Of a DNA stretch of 64,000 nucleotides, positions 11,226-22,910 are shown one piece after another (the stretch's first letter is position 1; each line of letters begins with the position of its first letter). This DNA comes from Dysidea avara. Taxonomy: Eukaryota; Porifera; Demospongiae; Dictyoceratida; Dysideidae. Both the position numbers and the translations under genes were made by a program. Where the stretch lies: positions 29,504,472 to 29,568,471 of the forward strand of contig NC_089276.1 in NCBI RefSeq assembly GCF_963678975.1. The letters run 5' to 3'. The notes below the pieces were generated by a model, which saw nothing but the letters and a program-made list of their open reading frames with translations, did not search any database and was not told the DNA's origin.

Positions 11226-11438
11226 TACCGTAGGGCAAGAAATTTTTGTGGCAGTGGATTGCTAAAAATTTAATATGGTAAAATCGGTAATTTTCATGGA
11301 ACAAACTTTCATTGTTTAGACATCAATCCCCATACAACTCGTACAGGAGCTACAAAATATTTTAATTTTCATGGTAAGATGCCCGCAAAATCCACAAAAA
11401 TTTGTATCCCACAAAAATTTTTCACCCTAAGGTACAAA
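11224..11438. mobile_element. Short MITE with GGGCAAGAAATTTTTGTGG ends
   Basis: TACCGTAGGGCAAGAAATTT at the left matches, inverted, the right end AAATTTTTCACCCTAAGGTA. Inner ATTTTAATTTTCATGG / AATTTTCATGGAAC patches add further self-complementarity. It is non-coding. Confidence 0.55.
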
Positions 11439-11641
11439 AACTTGTAGTGTTGCACCTGCCTCAAACTACATTGTAGCTACACGAAAACATTAAATATGAA
11501 GAGCTTCACCTTCATTTTAAACTGTTCACACTGCTAGACTGGTTTTATGCCCTTCTCAAAAAGTATCAATAGGCATTCAAAATTTTGAATGATTCCCCTT
11601 GACTATACCGTAACCTTAAAATGTGTAATCTACATTGGTAT

Positions 11642-12387
11642 CAGTGTTGGGCAAGTTACTTTTTAAAAGTAACTAGTTACATATTACATATTACTTGCAA
11701 CTGAACTATTTAGTTACAGTTACATATTATCCATAAATAAAGTTACTATAATAATATTACATATTATATTACTTTGTGTCCACAGCCTTAAGCTGTCATG
11801 TGTAAAACTACCACTTTATCACGTGACATGATTGCGTTGTTGGACAACGTGAAAATCATGGTTACGAGTAAGAAGTTTGTGAATAAGCTTCATTCAGTAG
11901 GCTTCATTACTTTGTTGTGGCTAGGCATTACTCAGTGGATTACTAACGAGATTAGTAACTTCGTTACTTGTAGTAATAATATTACGTAATACAGTATTAG
12001 ATTCATTACAGTAACTATATTACTAATAGGTAACGTGTTACATGTATATGTTAAAGCATAGCCGCGAGTGCTATATGAAAAATAAAGTACGAGGCGCGCG
12101 GCCGATATGCTAATAAAGCATGAGGCGAAGCCGAGTGCTTTATTAGCATACTCTTTGCGGTGCAATAAAGCACTCTTTGTGGTCGATGAAGCAGTAGGCC
12201 GGCTGAGAGTGTACTGTATGAAATTTAAAGTACACCTTTTCCTTTGATCTCACCCACGTAAAGTTCTATAATTGTAAGTAAAGTAACTTGAGTTATATTA
12301 CCTGTTTTTATAGCGTATTTTGTTATATTATTTAGTTACCACAAAAGTAATAATATTACGTAACGTAACGCGGTACTCCCAACACTG
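11642..12387. mobile_element. hAT MITE (746 bp) with perfect 8-bp duplication
   Basis: Ends CAGTGTTGGGCAAGTTAC and GTACTCCCAACACTG are inverted. The octamer ATTGGTAT occurs directly at 11634-11641 and 12388-12395, an intact 8-bp target duplication as expected for hAT transposition. The subterminal DNA is packed with AGTAACT/GTTAC repeats. The middle carries a GC-rich patch with a hairpin (12108-12152, AATAAAGCATGAGGCG / GAGTGCTTTATTAGCAT). No transposase is encoded, so it depends on a transposase elsewhere. Confidence 0.92.
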
Positions 12388-12407
12388 ATTGGTATTATGT
12401 GCAATGT

Positions 12408-13873
12408 TAGGGTTTGCAATCCAAAAAATCAACTTTTACAAATTGATCCCCCTACTATTGTGGGATGTTGATCACAGTATACCATTGCTAGATTCACCAT
12501 GAAACCAGAGGCACAATCATTGTCTTCACAAAAATACCACTTTTTATATCTCACAATATGCAAAATTTGTTTTTAAAATTTCATGCTCCACACAAAGGAC
12601 CAGATAAAATTCGCTACTCAGCCAGATCTTATCTAGAGTTGTTGTAGTTAAAAGGTATGCACAGTAGTAAGCAAATGATTTGCTGGATTCCCAGAATAGG
12701 GCTACTTTCTTTTAAAAATCACAAAACGAAGCACGAATTTTCAAATTCAAACTGCCCTACTAGCCAAGACAAGAAAAGCCAAGTATTCTTCACAGTATTT
12801 TGATAAAGTTGGATACATGGTTTGTGTATGCTGTTAGTCTGGAAAGGATCTGAGACTTCTCACCATCTGGGTGACAAATGTCAAAATGTTCTGCAACATT
12901 AATTTAAGGAAACATATCGTGCCTTCTAGCCATTTCCAGTGCTTTTAGAACTACAATAGCCATCAATGGTTGACTAGAAAGATAGCAAAGATGTCCCTGG
13001 ACGGTTTGTGTCAGTGGTTGTCAATTATTATTTCATCCATACCCTCTATGTGTCGTTTGAAGCTCTACACCACCAGAAGCAGCTAAATATTCCAAAAATG
13101 ACTTCACCTCTCATGCTCCACAGTGGCTTCAAATCTTTACTAGATCACCCTACACCATCATCGTGTTGCAAAATATTCATCATTTTCGAATCAAGCTAGG
13201 TGGGGCTCCTGGCAAGCTGCTACTATACCTCATCATATGAAATAGTAGAAACAATGACTGCTACCACTGCCAAACATTTTGGTCCATCTTTTATCATCAT
13301 TCTATATAAAATTAGCTGATCAGTGTGGCATCAGAAGTGCTGAAAAGGACTTAAGCATCATTGAGGGAATCCCATGAAATGAAGCATGAAAATTTTGATG
13401 CTTGTCACCCAGATGGTGAGAAGTTTCAGATCCTTTCCAGACTAACAGCATAGATAGACTATGCACCCAACCTTATCAAAACACTGTGAAGCATAGTTGG
13501 CTTTTCTTGTCTTGACTAGTAGGGCAGTTTGAATTCGAAAATTCATGTTTCGTTTTGTGATTTTTTAAAGAAAGCAGCCCTGTGCTGGAAATCCAACAAA
13601 TCATTTGCTTATTGCTGTGCGTACTTTTTGACTACAACAACTTTAGATAATATGTGGCTAAATATAAGTAGTGAGTTTCAACCAGTCATTTGTGTGAGGC
13701 ACAAAATTTTTTTAAAAATTCAGTGCGTGAGACATAAACTTCAATATTTCCATGAAGACAGCAATTGTATTTCCGGTTTCATGGTGGATGTAACAATGGT
13801 ATACTATGCTGAACATCCCACAATGGTAGGGGGATCGATTTGTAAAGGGTGATTTTTTGGTTTGCGGACCTTG
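12408..13873. mobile_element. Foldback transposon, copy 2
   Basis: It has the same organisation as 3282-4770: left end TAGGGTTTGCAATCCAAAAA, right end ..TTTTTTGGTTTGCGGACC, long inverted arms and the ACTTCTCACCATCTGGGTGA segment in both arms. It is more diverged than copy 1, and no matching flanking duplication is visible. It starts only 20 bp after the hAT MITE. Open frames inside (13008-13199 and 13529-13852) are element shadows. Confidence 0.8.
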
Positions 13874-13921
13874 CTACTGTATGTAATAATTATGTTAATG
13901 TAATAGCACATGTATTTGCAG

Positions 13922-14144
13922 ATTATTAAAGAGAGTGTGAAGCAAGGATACAGAATGAAGACACCTAAAGACACTCCCCTTGTTATATGCATCCTCATGG
14001 TTAGGTGCTTGTCACTGACCCCAGATAAGCGACCGCAATTTAAAGATATCATTTGTCAAATTGATAATCCTAGTGACATATATACCTAAGCATGTGTGTA
14101 AAGAAATTGCAAAGGCATTTGATTTTGTAGCAAACCATCACTAG
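13922..14144 (+). pseudogene. Orphan C-terminal tyrosine-kinase-type exon, broken
   Basis: After a good TTTGCAG acceptor the frame reads KESVKQGYRM, then CILMVRCLSLTPDKRPQFKD, the end of a kinase domain (subdomains X-XI with the RP.F motif). It closely matches the functional-looking exon at 61523-61783 (minus strand). After IDNPSD it has lost about a dozen codons and shifted frame, stopping at 14087-14089. The other frame resumes the homologous end (KHVCKEIAKAFD) to a stop at 14142-14144. No partner exon with the DVWSYG motif is present upstream; foldback copy 2 begins there. Best explained as a duplicated and decayed exon. A short, still-used exon of another kinase gene is less likely. Confidence 0.75.
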
Positions 14145-14145
14145 A

Positions 14146-14992
14146 ATTAGACACACTGACGCATACATTTGCTTATTTGTTTATATGTTTTACCTGTTAG
14201 CTATCTTTATGTCATAAAATTTTCATTAAATTATAGAATTTTCCCATTAATTTTAACTGCATGTGTAGTATATTGATTGTCTGTCTGCAATGAAGTAAGG
14301 GAGATATGAAATAACTGTCAAAAATAGTTTGTTTACAGTAAACTTACGTATCTACTTGAACGGTAAACTTATCTACTTAATACAGGAACGGTTGCTAACT
14401 AAGGTTATATGCTATCCAATTACCAGTCTCCAGACACCTTTAAACATGTGACCAGATCTTATACTTTTGTAGCCTTTTCATTTCCCCTTGTGTTTTTCAA
14501 CTATAACCATGAAATTACATCAAGCAATAGTGATATGTTAGGGGTATCAAGCTATCCACAAGTCAATTAATTAATGGGTTACTAAGTACATGCATTTGGA
14601 ATAGCTGTAAGACCCCTTTTCACAGACAAATAATGATTTGCTATACATATACCTTCCCAAAAAGATGAAGTTATGTCATATGCATGTTTACTGCAAATTG
14701 AACCCATACACCTATGGTGTACATGTGCAAGGTGCACAGTTCTTTACTATACCTTATGTAAATAGCAAAGAAACTGAGCACACAGCTAGTATCCAACTAT
14801 GATTAGCTACTTTGGCTACTAAACAAGTAGCAGGCTCCTAGGAGAAGATACAGGATTAAGGGTTCTGGGTAGAGTGGATTATAACGGTTGGCCATCGAAC
14901 ATTTACCGACCAATTAGCTCAAAGACGGCCCAATTACCTACTGAACCAGTCAATGACCACTTTCTACTAAAAAAAATCGATATACTCTAATT
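14146..14992. other. Unassigned stretch
   Basis: AT-rich DNA without recognisable genes, arms or RNA genes. Confidence 0.35.
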
Positions 14993-15693
14993 ATAGGGTT
15001 TCCAACTCAAAATAGGAAGGTGCTTCCTTTTGTTGTTTCTGGTGATTTTCACACAGACTGACCTTTAAGATAAAGCAAACAAGTGCTAATTTATTATTGG
15101 ATTGCTTGTAGCATTGGGTATCAGCATAATTTTAACACACAAAACATACAAAAAGTGGTCACGTGACCAAAAAATCATAATAGTTAAATTGGGAAACTTA
15201 TTAGAAAATCACTGTATTTTAGGGTTGCTGAAGTCACAATTAGTGTATTTTCTTGCCTTATAATGAAGACTTCTACATCTTGTAGTGCTATAGCACATCC
15301 TTTATAGCTGTAGTGAGATTATTGGCCACGTGACCACTTTTTGGGTGTTTACAGTTAAAACAGCACTGATATTGAAAGTAATAGACAGTGTACTAATATA
15401 TTAACACTTGTTTGTTTTATCTTATTAATGTCAGCCTGCGTGAAAATCATCAAAAACGATGAAAGAGCTGAGGCATCACCTTATTTTGTAGTGGAAATCC
15501 TATATGAAGGGATTTTTGGTCATGTGACCACTTTTTGGGTATTTACATATGTTAAAATTGTGCTGATAGCAACTGCTGCAAACATTCCAGTAACAAATTA
15601 GCACTTGTTTGTATTATCTTAAAGGCAAATCTGTTTGAAAATCTCCAGAAACAACAGAATGTAGCACCTTCTATTTTGAGTGGAAACCCTTAT
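14993..15693. mobile_element. 0.7 kb inverted-repeat element with internal CACGTGACC repeats
   Basis: Arms ATAGGGTTTCCAACTCAAAA (left) and ..TTTTGAGTGGAAACCCTTAT (right) are inverted over about 95 bp. They include GTTTCTGGTGATTTTCACAC and AAGATAAAGCAAACAAGTGC. Inside, GGTCACGTGACC-like blocks occur three times (15158, 15323 and 15520), the last two in opposite orientation to the first, so the middle is a second-order palindrome. The CTCTAAT motif touches both borders. Confidence 0.65.
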
Positions 15694-16430
15694 CTAATAG
15701 AACAGTCAGTGACTCTAATAGAGCAGTCAAAGAGTTTCTAAAAAGGTGTACCTAAAAGATCCAAAAAATCGGAAAAAAATTTGTCTAGCTTAGGAAATTG
15801 AACCTGCAGCTTTCAGCGAAGTGCAACTCGCACCATTTTACGTTCACACACTGTTTCAGTGGTTTCTAAGGGGTATTAAATGTATTGCAGTATATTTGAT
15901 ATAGATCATGTCACAAAACATCACATCAAATCATCACAATATAAAATGTTATTATTACAGATTTATTATGTATGTGGCTTAAACAGTGATGCAGTGCATG
16001 GCTGCTGAAGGAGTTTTGGGTATCAAAACTTCTTCCGCTAGACAAGGATATATAAGTTTCTATGGTCACATTTTTTATCAAACTTTAGACATGACAACCC
16101 TTGTACATTTCATTTGTTATGCCCATGTAGTAGATGTTCCAACACATCCCGTCCCCCTTTAATGTAACTCTTTAAGTATAAGTAATGTAATTTTTATAAG
16201 TAATGTAATGCGGTACGTAAGTATAAATTTTTGATTTTTAATGGCCGGTAGCCTTGAGCTAGCGGACTATCAGTACTGTACCCTAAAGATTTTATTAATT
16301 GTACATCCCTTATTCTATACTTGTATGCAGTACTGTAAAGTTATAATCAATGAATTAATTAATCAATCAATCAATCAAAATACTCACATCCAAGCTTGAA
16401 AATCCAAAATTTTTCAGGGGGCATGCTCCA
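15694..16430. other. Unassigned stretch with motif pair and short microsatellite
   Basis: It begins with two tandem copies of CTCTAATAGARCAGTCA (15693-15738). A (TCAA)n run lies at about 16357-16378, and a GTAATGTAATGCGGTACGTAAG patch resembling hAT subterminal DNA lies at about 16185-16225. No gene is seen. Confidence 0.4.
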
Positions 16431-16439
16431 GCATGGCAT

Positions 16440-16705
16440 GCTTATTCATGCTGATAAGCATTGCCATACAATGTCAGATCAACTATGACTTTGATCTGAC
16501 ATAATTTCAGATCAACGAAGACCAGTTATAATCCTCTCTGGTTCTGAGAATCTGTTTTGATTTCCAACAAATACAAGTTTGCATCTGACATGATCTGATG
16601 TTGTATGGAAATGCTTAGCAGCATGCAACCTCCTTTGTTTCATTTTCATGATCCAATATATTGGATATTGGATCATGAAAATGAAACAAAGGAGGTTGCC
16701 TACAC
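16440..16705. repeat. Two adjacent hairpins (MITE remnants)
   Basis: The first, about 16455-16628, has arms GCTGATAAGCATTGCCATAC and GTATGGAAATGCTTAGCAGC. The second, 16627-16701, is nearly perfect: CAACCTCCTTTGTTTCATTT with about 30 paired bases and a loop of about 5 nt. A fragment of the second hairpin recurs at 56673-56720. Confidence 0.7.
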
Positions 16706-18473
16706 CTGCAAAGTAGTGCACCCTGCATACTAGTGAATATTTTAATCCCTATGCATGTGCATCAATCTGTAGCCAATCCCCATGACTACATGAAGGTGTA
16801 TATAATCATGGAGTGTTCCATGTGATTCCCCATGTTTGATGAGCCTTAATATTACTGATGAGCTGTTGACAGTCAAGGTTTTTCAGTAAAACTTGAATCA
16901 GTTGAATGATAATTCAGTCCAAAAAATACTGATTGCAAGGCGTGTAGTGGAAAAATACTCATTTTACTTCTCTTTTTTGCAAATCACTTGAAATTGCTAG
17001 CTATTATACCTCTGTACATTCACATGTGATAACTGCATTCATTTAAAATGATTAACATTTAAGCATTCCAAAAGCTAACTTTTAACAGTGCAACATTGCT
17101 GCCAGGGGTGTGAATTTTATAGCCATGAAATATTAGAATTGGGTAGTTAGACTGAAGCTACAGTTACTGTATGATGGGGGTGGGGGTTTGCCAAGGTAGT
17201 ATGTAAATGAAACACAAAGTCTGGGGGGGCTGTGTGCCCCCTGAAGCTAAAGGTATTGTATGTTTCAGGACTGAAATTCTTGATATAGAGCAGTTTTATG
17301 CACAATATCTAAATTATAGTGTTAAATTATGCTTTCTAAGTGGTCTGCATTGATAGAGTCATAGCATAGACCCTTTACAGTATGTACGTGAAACATCTAT
17401 AGTTGTAGGAATCAGTGACAATCATGAGTAGCTCAGTAATGAGCTTAAAGTAAATTGTCATATAGATTGGCATACAAAGTGCATACATACCATGTGCATT
17501 CAATGCATAAAGTTCCTATATAGCAGGCTAAAAGTTCCTATATTGCAGCATTTCATAGGCTGATAATGTTGGGCAAGAAAGCCAAACCTCCATGATCCCC
17601 ATTATACAGTTCTACCATACTGTGTTAGCAATAATGAAATTAATGTCAGTTTTAGCTACAAATTTGTTGTTGTTTAAACTATTTAAAATATCTGTGTTGA
17701 TTCAGAAAAGTAGCAATTGGTTGATATTATGAACAGTGTGCAAAGCATCCTCAACATGCTCTATCGATGGAGTTCTTGGACATGCCGCGGCTTGCCGCCA
17801 CAGAGTCTTCTGAGATTGAATTTGGTAACATTAAGCACTGTGAGTTACTATAAAGAAAGTGCTCATCATCAACTAATCAGTATAATTATACAGTAGCAGT
17901 AGTAATACTATAATAGCTGCATGTCATACAGGGGATACAGCATGAATACTGCAGTATTATTTAAGTATAAAGCTGAATTTTAAGAGGTCTGATGCTGCAA
18001 GCTTGCAACCCTCAGAATCTGAAACATAATTATCATGCAATGTTAATACAGTAGTACTAAAGTTGCAAATACAGCTGGCAATATTAATCTATGTTTCTAT
18101 TTTCACAAGGAGATGGCAATAGTCATCATAGTTTCTGGTCTAGTTTATTCATACTGTGGTCATTCTAGAACATCTCTTTTGGAAGTTTGGAATTTGAAGA
18201 AATGGTACAGTGTGCTATAGTTGTTTATGTTGTTAAAGAATTCACTTAAGCCTACACCCCTCATTATAAAAGTACACAGAAGGGTCTCAAATGCAATATA
18301 TGCAGTGGTCACATTTTGTTTGCACCTTAAAAGTTAGATACGTAACATACAGGTTATTATGTATGGAGCAGGTCTGGGGATAGTTAGTTAGCTTTGTTCA
18401 GTCATTATGGTTTCCACAGCAATAGAAAGGTGTCTCTTTTTGCTGCATTGCTGTTGTGATTTTCATACAGGTA
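16706..18473. other. Unassigned stretch
   Basis: No confident gene. Two short coding-like patches exist: an ATG at about 17768 followed by FLDMPRLAATESSEIEFG and a GTGAGT donor at about 17840, and an ATG at 18113 with a hydrophobic, signal-peptide-like start. Neither joins in phase to a neighbour exon that I trust. A CAGGGGTGT end fragment lies near 17103, and a run of G and C near 17221. Confidence 0.3.
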
Positions 18474-18832
18474 GCTATATGACTGGATCTGCAAAAAGGG
18501 GTCTTATAATCTTTCCGATTGCATTGTTATTGTTATTGTTATTAAAGCTTTACAGTGACCAGCACTGAAGGTCTGACAGCAACATGTGCTGCAGCCTTTG
18601 GATTACCTAACCTAGCAAACTGGAACTGGAAACCTAAGTACATGTACTTGGCAACCCATAACTTGACCTGTGAATATGGTGTCACCCTGAAATTTGGTCA
18701 CCTGATATCCCTAACATATAACCACAATAGCTTAGTGTAATATGAAGGTGATAGGTTAAACGCATGTGGAGTTATGAGTAGCAAGTCTGGAAAGGCTATA
18801 AGACTCCTTTTCGCAGATCTGGTCACATAGTA
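18474..18832. mobile_element. TGTGACCGG-family element, about 0.36 kb
   Basis: The left end ATGACTGGATCTGCAAAAAG and the right end CTTTTCGCAGATCTGGTCACAT are inverted relatives of the 7616 MITE. The interior includes, in opposite orientation, part of the AAAGCTTTACAGTGACCAGC segment that is duplicated at 19.8 and 20.1 kb. Confidence 0.55.
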
Positions 18833-19290
18833 TTATTGAAGTGTAATTGTAACTTTCACTATCAGCATAGTTTTAACATAGTAATAATGTCAAGTGCCTT
18901 TCGTGTGACCAAGTTGTTAGGTACAAAGTAAACAACTTACAACACAAAGAATACATACGTAGTTATTAGCTACAATCATATTGATATTATCAAAGGAGTG
19001 AGTCACAGTGCCGCTTAAGGACATCCACCTACTCATAAAATGGAGAATTAATACAGTCAGTTACAGACGATGGTAATGCATTTCACCATTGAATGGTCTT
19101 ATACTGAAAAAAAAAGTTGAGTAAAGCACAAGCGGAACATATATGTTCACAAAATATACTGGTGTCCTTGTACTATAAGAAGAAGTTGCACTGAAAACAA
19201 TTGGTGGTTCAAGTGGAATACATTTAACTTGGTGGCACTGGTGGTGATTTAAACTGAATAAAATAAGGCAATGGCAACCATTGCAATCTA

Positions 19291-19748
19291 CAATGGCAGA
19301 TCCAGGATTTGGGGTAAATGTCCCCCCCACTGACCTTGTGGAGGAGCCAGCCATACTTCTAGTAAATACTAAGGCCAAGATCAGTTTATGAAACCCATGA
19401 AAATATGCATATTTTAATATACAGTATTTATTACAAATTCACCTGAAGCCAAAGTTAAACTAACTGTGAAATTGTCAACCAGCACCTTCATGCGTACTAA
19501 GTGCCCTCTAAAAATAATTATTGTGTTGCTGTTATTTAAGACATTCAGAGCCTTTTAAACAGCTTTTAAGACTTCACAACCATCTGCAAAGGCCAAAATG
19601 GCAAAGATCAACAGTGAGACACTACTAAGAGGTGATTATTTGCTGCTTCAAAAATGCAGCAACTAACAAGAGAATCTGCTCTCCCCAACCACCTACCAAC
19701 TTAGCCTGTTTGTGCTCCTCCCCTTGCCAGCTCCTGGATCCGCCCCTG
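19291..19748. mobile_element. GGCAGATCCAGGA-type MITE
   Basis: The left GGCAGATCCAGGATTTGGGG is inverted in the right CTCCTGGATCCGCCCCTG. The terminus resembles that of the 5838 hAT-like element. No coding region. Target duplications are not clear. Confidence 0.5.
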
Positions 19749-19785
19749 ATCTATGATAAAATTCAGACAAATGATCATATTTCAG

Positions 19786-20160
19786 CTATAAGCCACTAAG
19801 TCTAAGTCCTTGAAATTAGGTTAGGTAATCCTAAGGCTGCAGCACATGTTGCTGCAGACCTTCAGTGCTGGTCACTGTAAAGCATTAATACAATAAATAC
19901 TTTAGGATTAAGGAAGAAAATCCATCCCTCCTGGAGGAGACTGAGTGTGGCCCCGACTAGACATTGGGTGACCTGCAGTTCGATTCCTGGGGTTGGAGGG
20001 ATTTTTTTTCCTTACTTTGGCCCCTTTTCTGTTACACCGTTTCAGCTATAAGCCACTAAGTCTAAGTCCTTGAAATTAGGTTAGGTAATCCTAAGGCTGC
20101 AGCACATGTTGCTGCAGACCTTCAGTGCTGGTCACTGTAAAGCATTAATACAAAAAAAAA
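19786..20160. repeat. Direct duplication of about 116 bp flanking a tRNA-like unit
   Basis: The segment beginning TTCAGCTATAAGCCACTAAG and ending AAGCATTAATACAA occurs at about 19788-19904 and again at 20040-20153, essentially identical. A partial inverted copy lies at 18545-18620. Between the two copies is a tRNA-like unit ending in a T run (separate entry). Confidence 0.75.
19924..20010 (+). repeat. tRNA-like SINE head with T-run terminator
   Basis: The octamer ATCCCTCC (19924-19931) pairs with GGAGGGAT near the 3' side, like an acceptor stem. An AGTTCGATTCC segment at 19977-19987 matches the Pol III B box with one change. A TGGAGGAGACT at 19932 sits at roughly A-box distance but fits the consensus poorly. 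A run of eight T follows, a Pol III terminator. The cloverleaf is not convincing, so this is called a tRNA-derived repeat, not a functional tRNA. Confidence 0.4.
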
Positions 20161-21315
20161 ATACAATTTCCTTAGGTCATAACACAACCTTACTGCATAG
20201 TTCTGTATCCTCTGAAGTCTTTGCAGTAGAGTGCTTCCCAGTGATCAGATGGTCTCCAAACTGTTACACAGTAAGACAAATGAGACAATACCAATAATAT
20301 CTTCATCAAACTATTGTCAATAACATGTCGATGAGATCTAGATAGTACGACATTTTATGGCATACATTAGCAACATGATGAGTCCAAGACATAGTAGAGT
20401 CAAAAATAAGTCCTGAATAGCTACTTTTGTTTCTCAGTCACTTGTAGAACAATACCACTAACAGATATAGGAGGATGTGTAAACTGTGTGGAACGATTGG
20501 AGGCTTTAAACCACATAACAGAAGATTTAAAAAAAATTAATTTCCATTTTACTTTGTAAAATCCACTGCTGTATTAATGAGAGTTGAGAGCACATAGTAT
20601 TTTGTACAGCAGCTGGGGTGGCACCAGTACAAATAATTATTAATATCAATGTAATAATTATATTAATACTTGTTTATCTTATCAAAGGTCATGTAAGAGG
20701 CAATGCACTTTTTGAGTGAAAACCCTTGCACCTAATATACCTGCAAGTCTCGGGGGCGCATCTTTATGAGTACCTACCGGGATGGGGGTGGAGCTTGACA
20801 TTGATGAGTGCAATACGTTCAATTCGGGAATAGTATTTCCAAATGTTGATACTGAGTTACCTGGTCAGTATAAAAGGGCAGTGTAAAATTGTGAAATATG
20901 GTTTTGTGATATAGCCAATTATGGTCGGCCACAAAATTATTTTTTTTGCAATTAATGTCACGTGATTCTGGTGTGCCACTCCCTAGTTGTTTTGTTCATC
21001 TCAAGTCGTGTTCTATGTCGAAAACTGATAGTCTTACAGTCTTCTTTACACTGGTAATGGTGAGATGTGGATGCGCCACAATCGTGGAATCAGGTTAGTC
21101 AGTGCGCGATAAACTACGTAAACGCAGTCAATAATCAATGTACATCTGTATACTGTAATACTGTATGGCATCAAAATGCGGGCACTAGAATTATGCAACA
21201 TCCAAATGGCAACAATTCCGTCGACACAGGATTGGGTAGAGTTTGCTTCCCTGCCCATAGTTTGAGCGAGACTTTCTTTTAGTTTATTTATTATCAAGTC
21301 TACCAGTTGGGCATG
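20161..21315. other. Unassigned stretch
   Basis: No gene supported. A fragment related to the 14993 element (TTGTTTATCTTATCAAAGG.., ..GAGTGAAAACCC) lies at 20668-20735. Frames around 21046-21297 are open on both strands and show no recognisable family. Confidence 0.35.
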
Positions 21316-22052
21316 TAAGGTAAGTGCGGGTTATTCCGGACGCTTAGATCGTTCTCAACAATGGTAAAATCCCTGGGCCTATAATTTGGTATGCTAATGC
21401 AGTGTCCTATGGCCTATCTACAAACCAAAATTGAAGCGAATCCGCGTTATTCCACCGCGAAGTTTGACACGAATTTGTAGCGCAATCACTGGTAATTTTG
21501 TTCAAAACTTTATCTAACCAGTCAGCCCAAGTTCATATTTTCGATTTTCAAAGATTTATAGAAAGATCATACCCTCAGCTAATTGCACACCAAAAGTCAT
21601 AATAATCCATGCAGCACAGGCGGAGTGGCAGTCGATTTTTCAGCAACTGTTCGGTTGAAATACAAAGAAAATATTCGCGAATTACATAAACTTTTAAAAA
21701 TACGCACTGCTGTTTTCTCCCAAATGGTATGAACTTTCTACTTGATTTATAAGCTGCAGGATGAGTGGTACTTTAGTCTCCATACTTGTAAAAGAGGATT
21801 GGTAAGCTGTGGAAGGCTCTACTTGCTTGTTTTTCGAAGTGTCCGGAATTAGCCGCATGTTGCATTTTTACACGCTTTTAAATTTTGGTTCATAACTCCT
21901 CAGCAGTTAATTGTATCGAAACGAAACTTGTACTGCAGATGCACCATAAGATAGGCTTTACAACGATTCCTAGAGTTGGTCTTAACTCGTTGTGAGTCTA
22001 ATGTTAGATAGTTTTTATCAAAGAATGTCCGGAATTACCCTCACTTACCTTA
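21316..22052. mobile_element. 0.74 kb MITE with TAAGGTAAGTG ends
   Basis: Left end TAAGGTAAGTGCGGGTTATT followed by CCGGACGC matches, inverted, the right end GTCCGGAATTACCCTCACTT plus ACCTTA. The interior repeats the GTCCGGAATTA.CC motif and TCCGCGTTATTCC in mixed orientations. No transposase. A TA duplication is possible. Confidence 0.75.
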
Positions 22053-22059
22053 CTAGAGG

Positions 22060-22905
22060 GTCTGCACAGAAGACAGAGCCTGTACGAGGTGCTTCACCAC
22101 TAGCCCAGGGAACCTAACCTTTCTAGATGAAGACAAAGCTGTTGCTGTCTTTGATAGCATATATTCATCTGATATCTTCATCCCTTGTGCTACTCAACAT
22201 GACCTGACTCTGAGTTCCTGGGCCATTCCCGGACCTGAGTTTATTGTTGGCCAGTTGACCTTAATTAGTTTGTGGCTTGGAATTCCTCGTTTCCCAGTAT
22301 CACCGCTATGCGTGTGCCTTGCTTCTGTTGACCAGTTTGGGGATCGCCTTCTAGAATATTCCCATGTTCTCATGAGAATTCGTCGCCATGACTCTTTAGT
22401 TGAAATTGTCTGTCATGCTCTATCCCAAAGTCATTCGGGAGTTTTAAAGGAACAATGTGTTTCTTGTGAGGACTGTTCCTGCTCAGGTGATGTGTAGCTA
22501 TACCACCCTGATTTTCAGTATGGCTGACCTGCTTACTAGTTCGCAGCACTACCCAGCTCTGTCACATTTCTTATTCCTCTTCTAGTGCTGGGGTTGCTGC
22601 TGCAGCTGGGGAGTTAGCTAAAGATCAGAGACATCTAGATGCTGTGGAAGAGGTGGGTGTGATTTTATCCCTCTGGTAGTAGAAACCTTTGGTGTTTGGT
22701 CACCTTTTGCTCTTCGAACTCTCCATACCATTGCTGATCGTACAACTGCCAGAAGTGATGCTTCAACCAAACAAGCCCAGAAAAATTTGCTGCAGCAACT
22801 TTCAGTCTTGTTATGGACTAGTAATGCACACATGATACTGAGATACTGGGCTTTGCAGTGCGAAGACACTGATTTTCCCTTCTCCAAGCCCCTCTCATAA
22901 TTGTA
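22060..22905 (+). pseudogene. Retroelement C-terminus with restriction-like endonuclease fold (decayed)
   Basis: Translated patches in two frames read, in order: FGDRLLEYSHVLMRIRRHD (about 22339), HPDFQYG (about 22505), an AGVAAAAGELAKDQRH patch (about 22590) and VVETFGVWSPFALRTLHTIA (about 22678), then LQQLSVLLW (about 22792) and a stop at 22898-22900. The order PD, then a hydrophobic strand, then K within a helix, followed by the (P)LVVETFG strand, resembles the PD-(D/E)XK restriction-like endonuclease at the C-terminus of R2/NeSL-type and related retroelements. Stops and frameshifts (at 22495, 22529 and 22670) show it is dead. Subfamily assignment is inference. Confidence 0.55.
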
Positions 22906-22910
22906 CTTGT

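Noticed and set aside
10985..11233. An 82-residue frame ending in a hydrophobic helix
   Set aside because: No family, no supported splice sites, adjacent to a MITE. Could be a real exon, but nothing in the sequence separates it from chance.
18113..18204. Signal-peptide-like start MAIVIIVSGLVYSYC as first exon of the receptor-like gene
   Set aside because: The only donor nearby (GTACAG at 18205) leaves in phase 2, whereas exon A needs phase 1. Other donors are absent.
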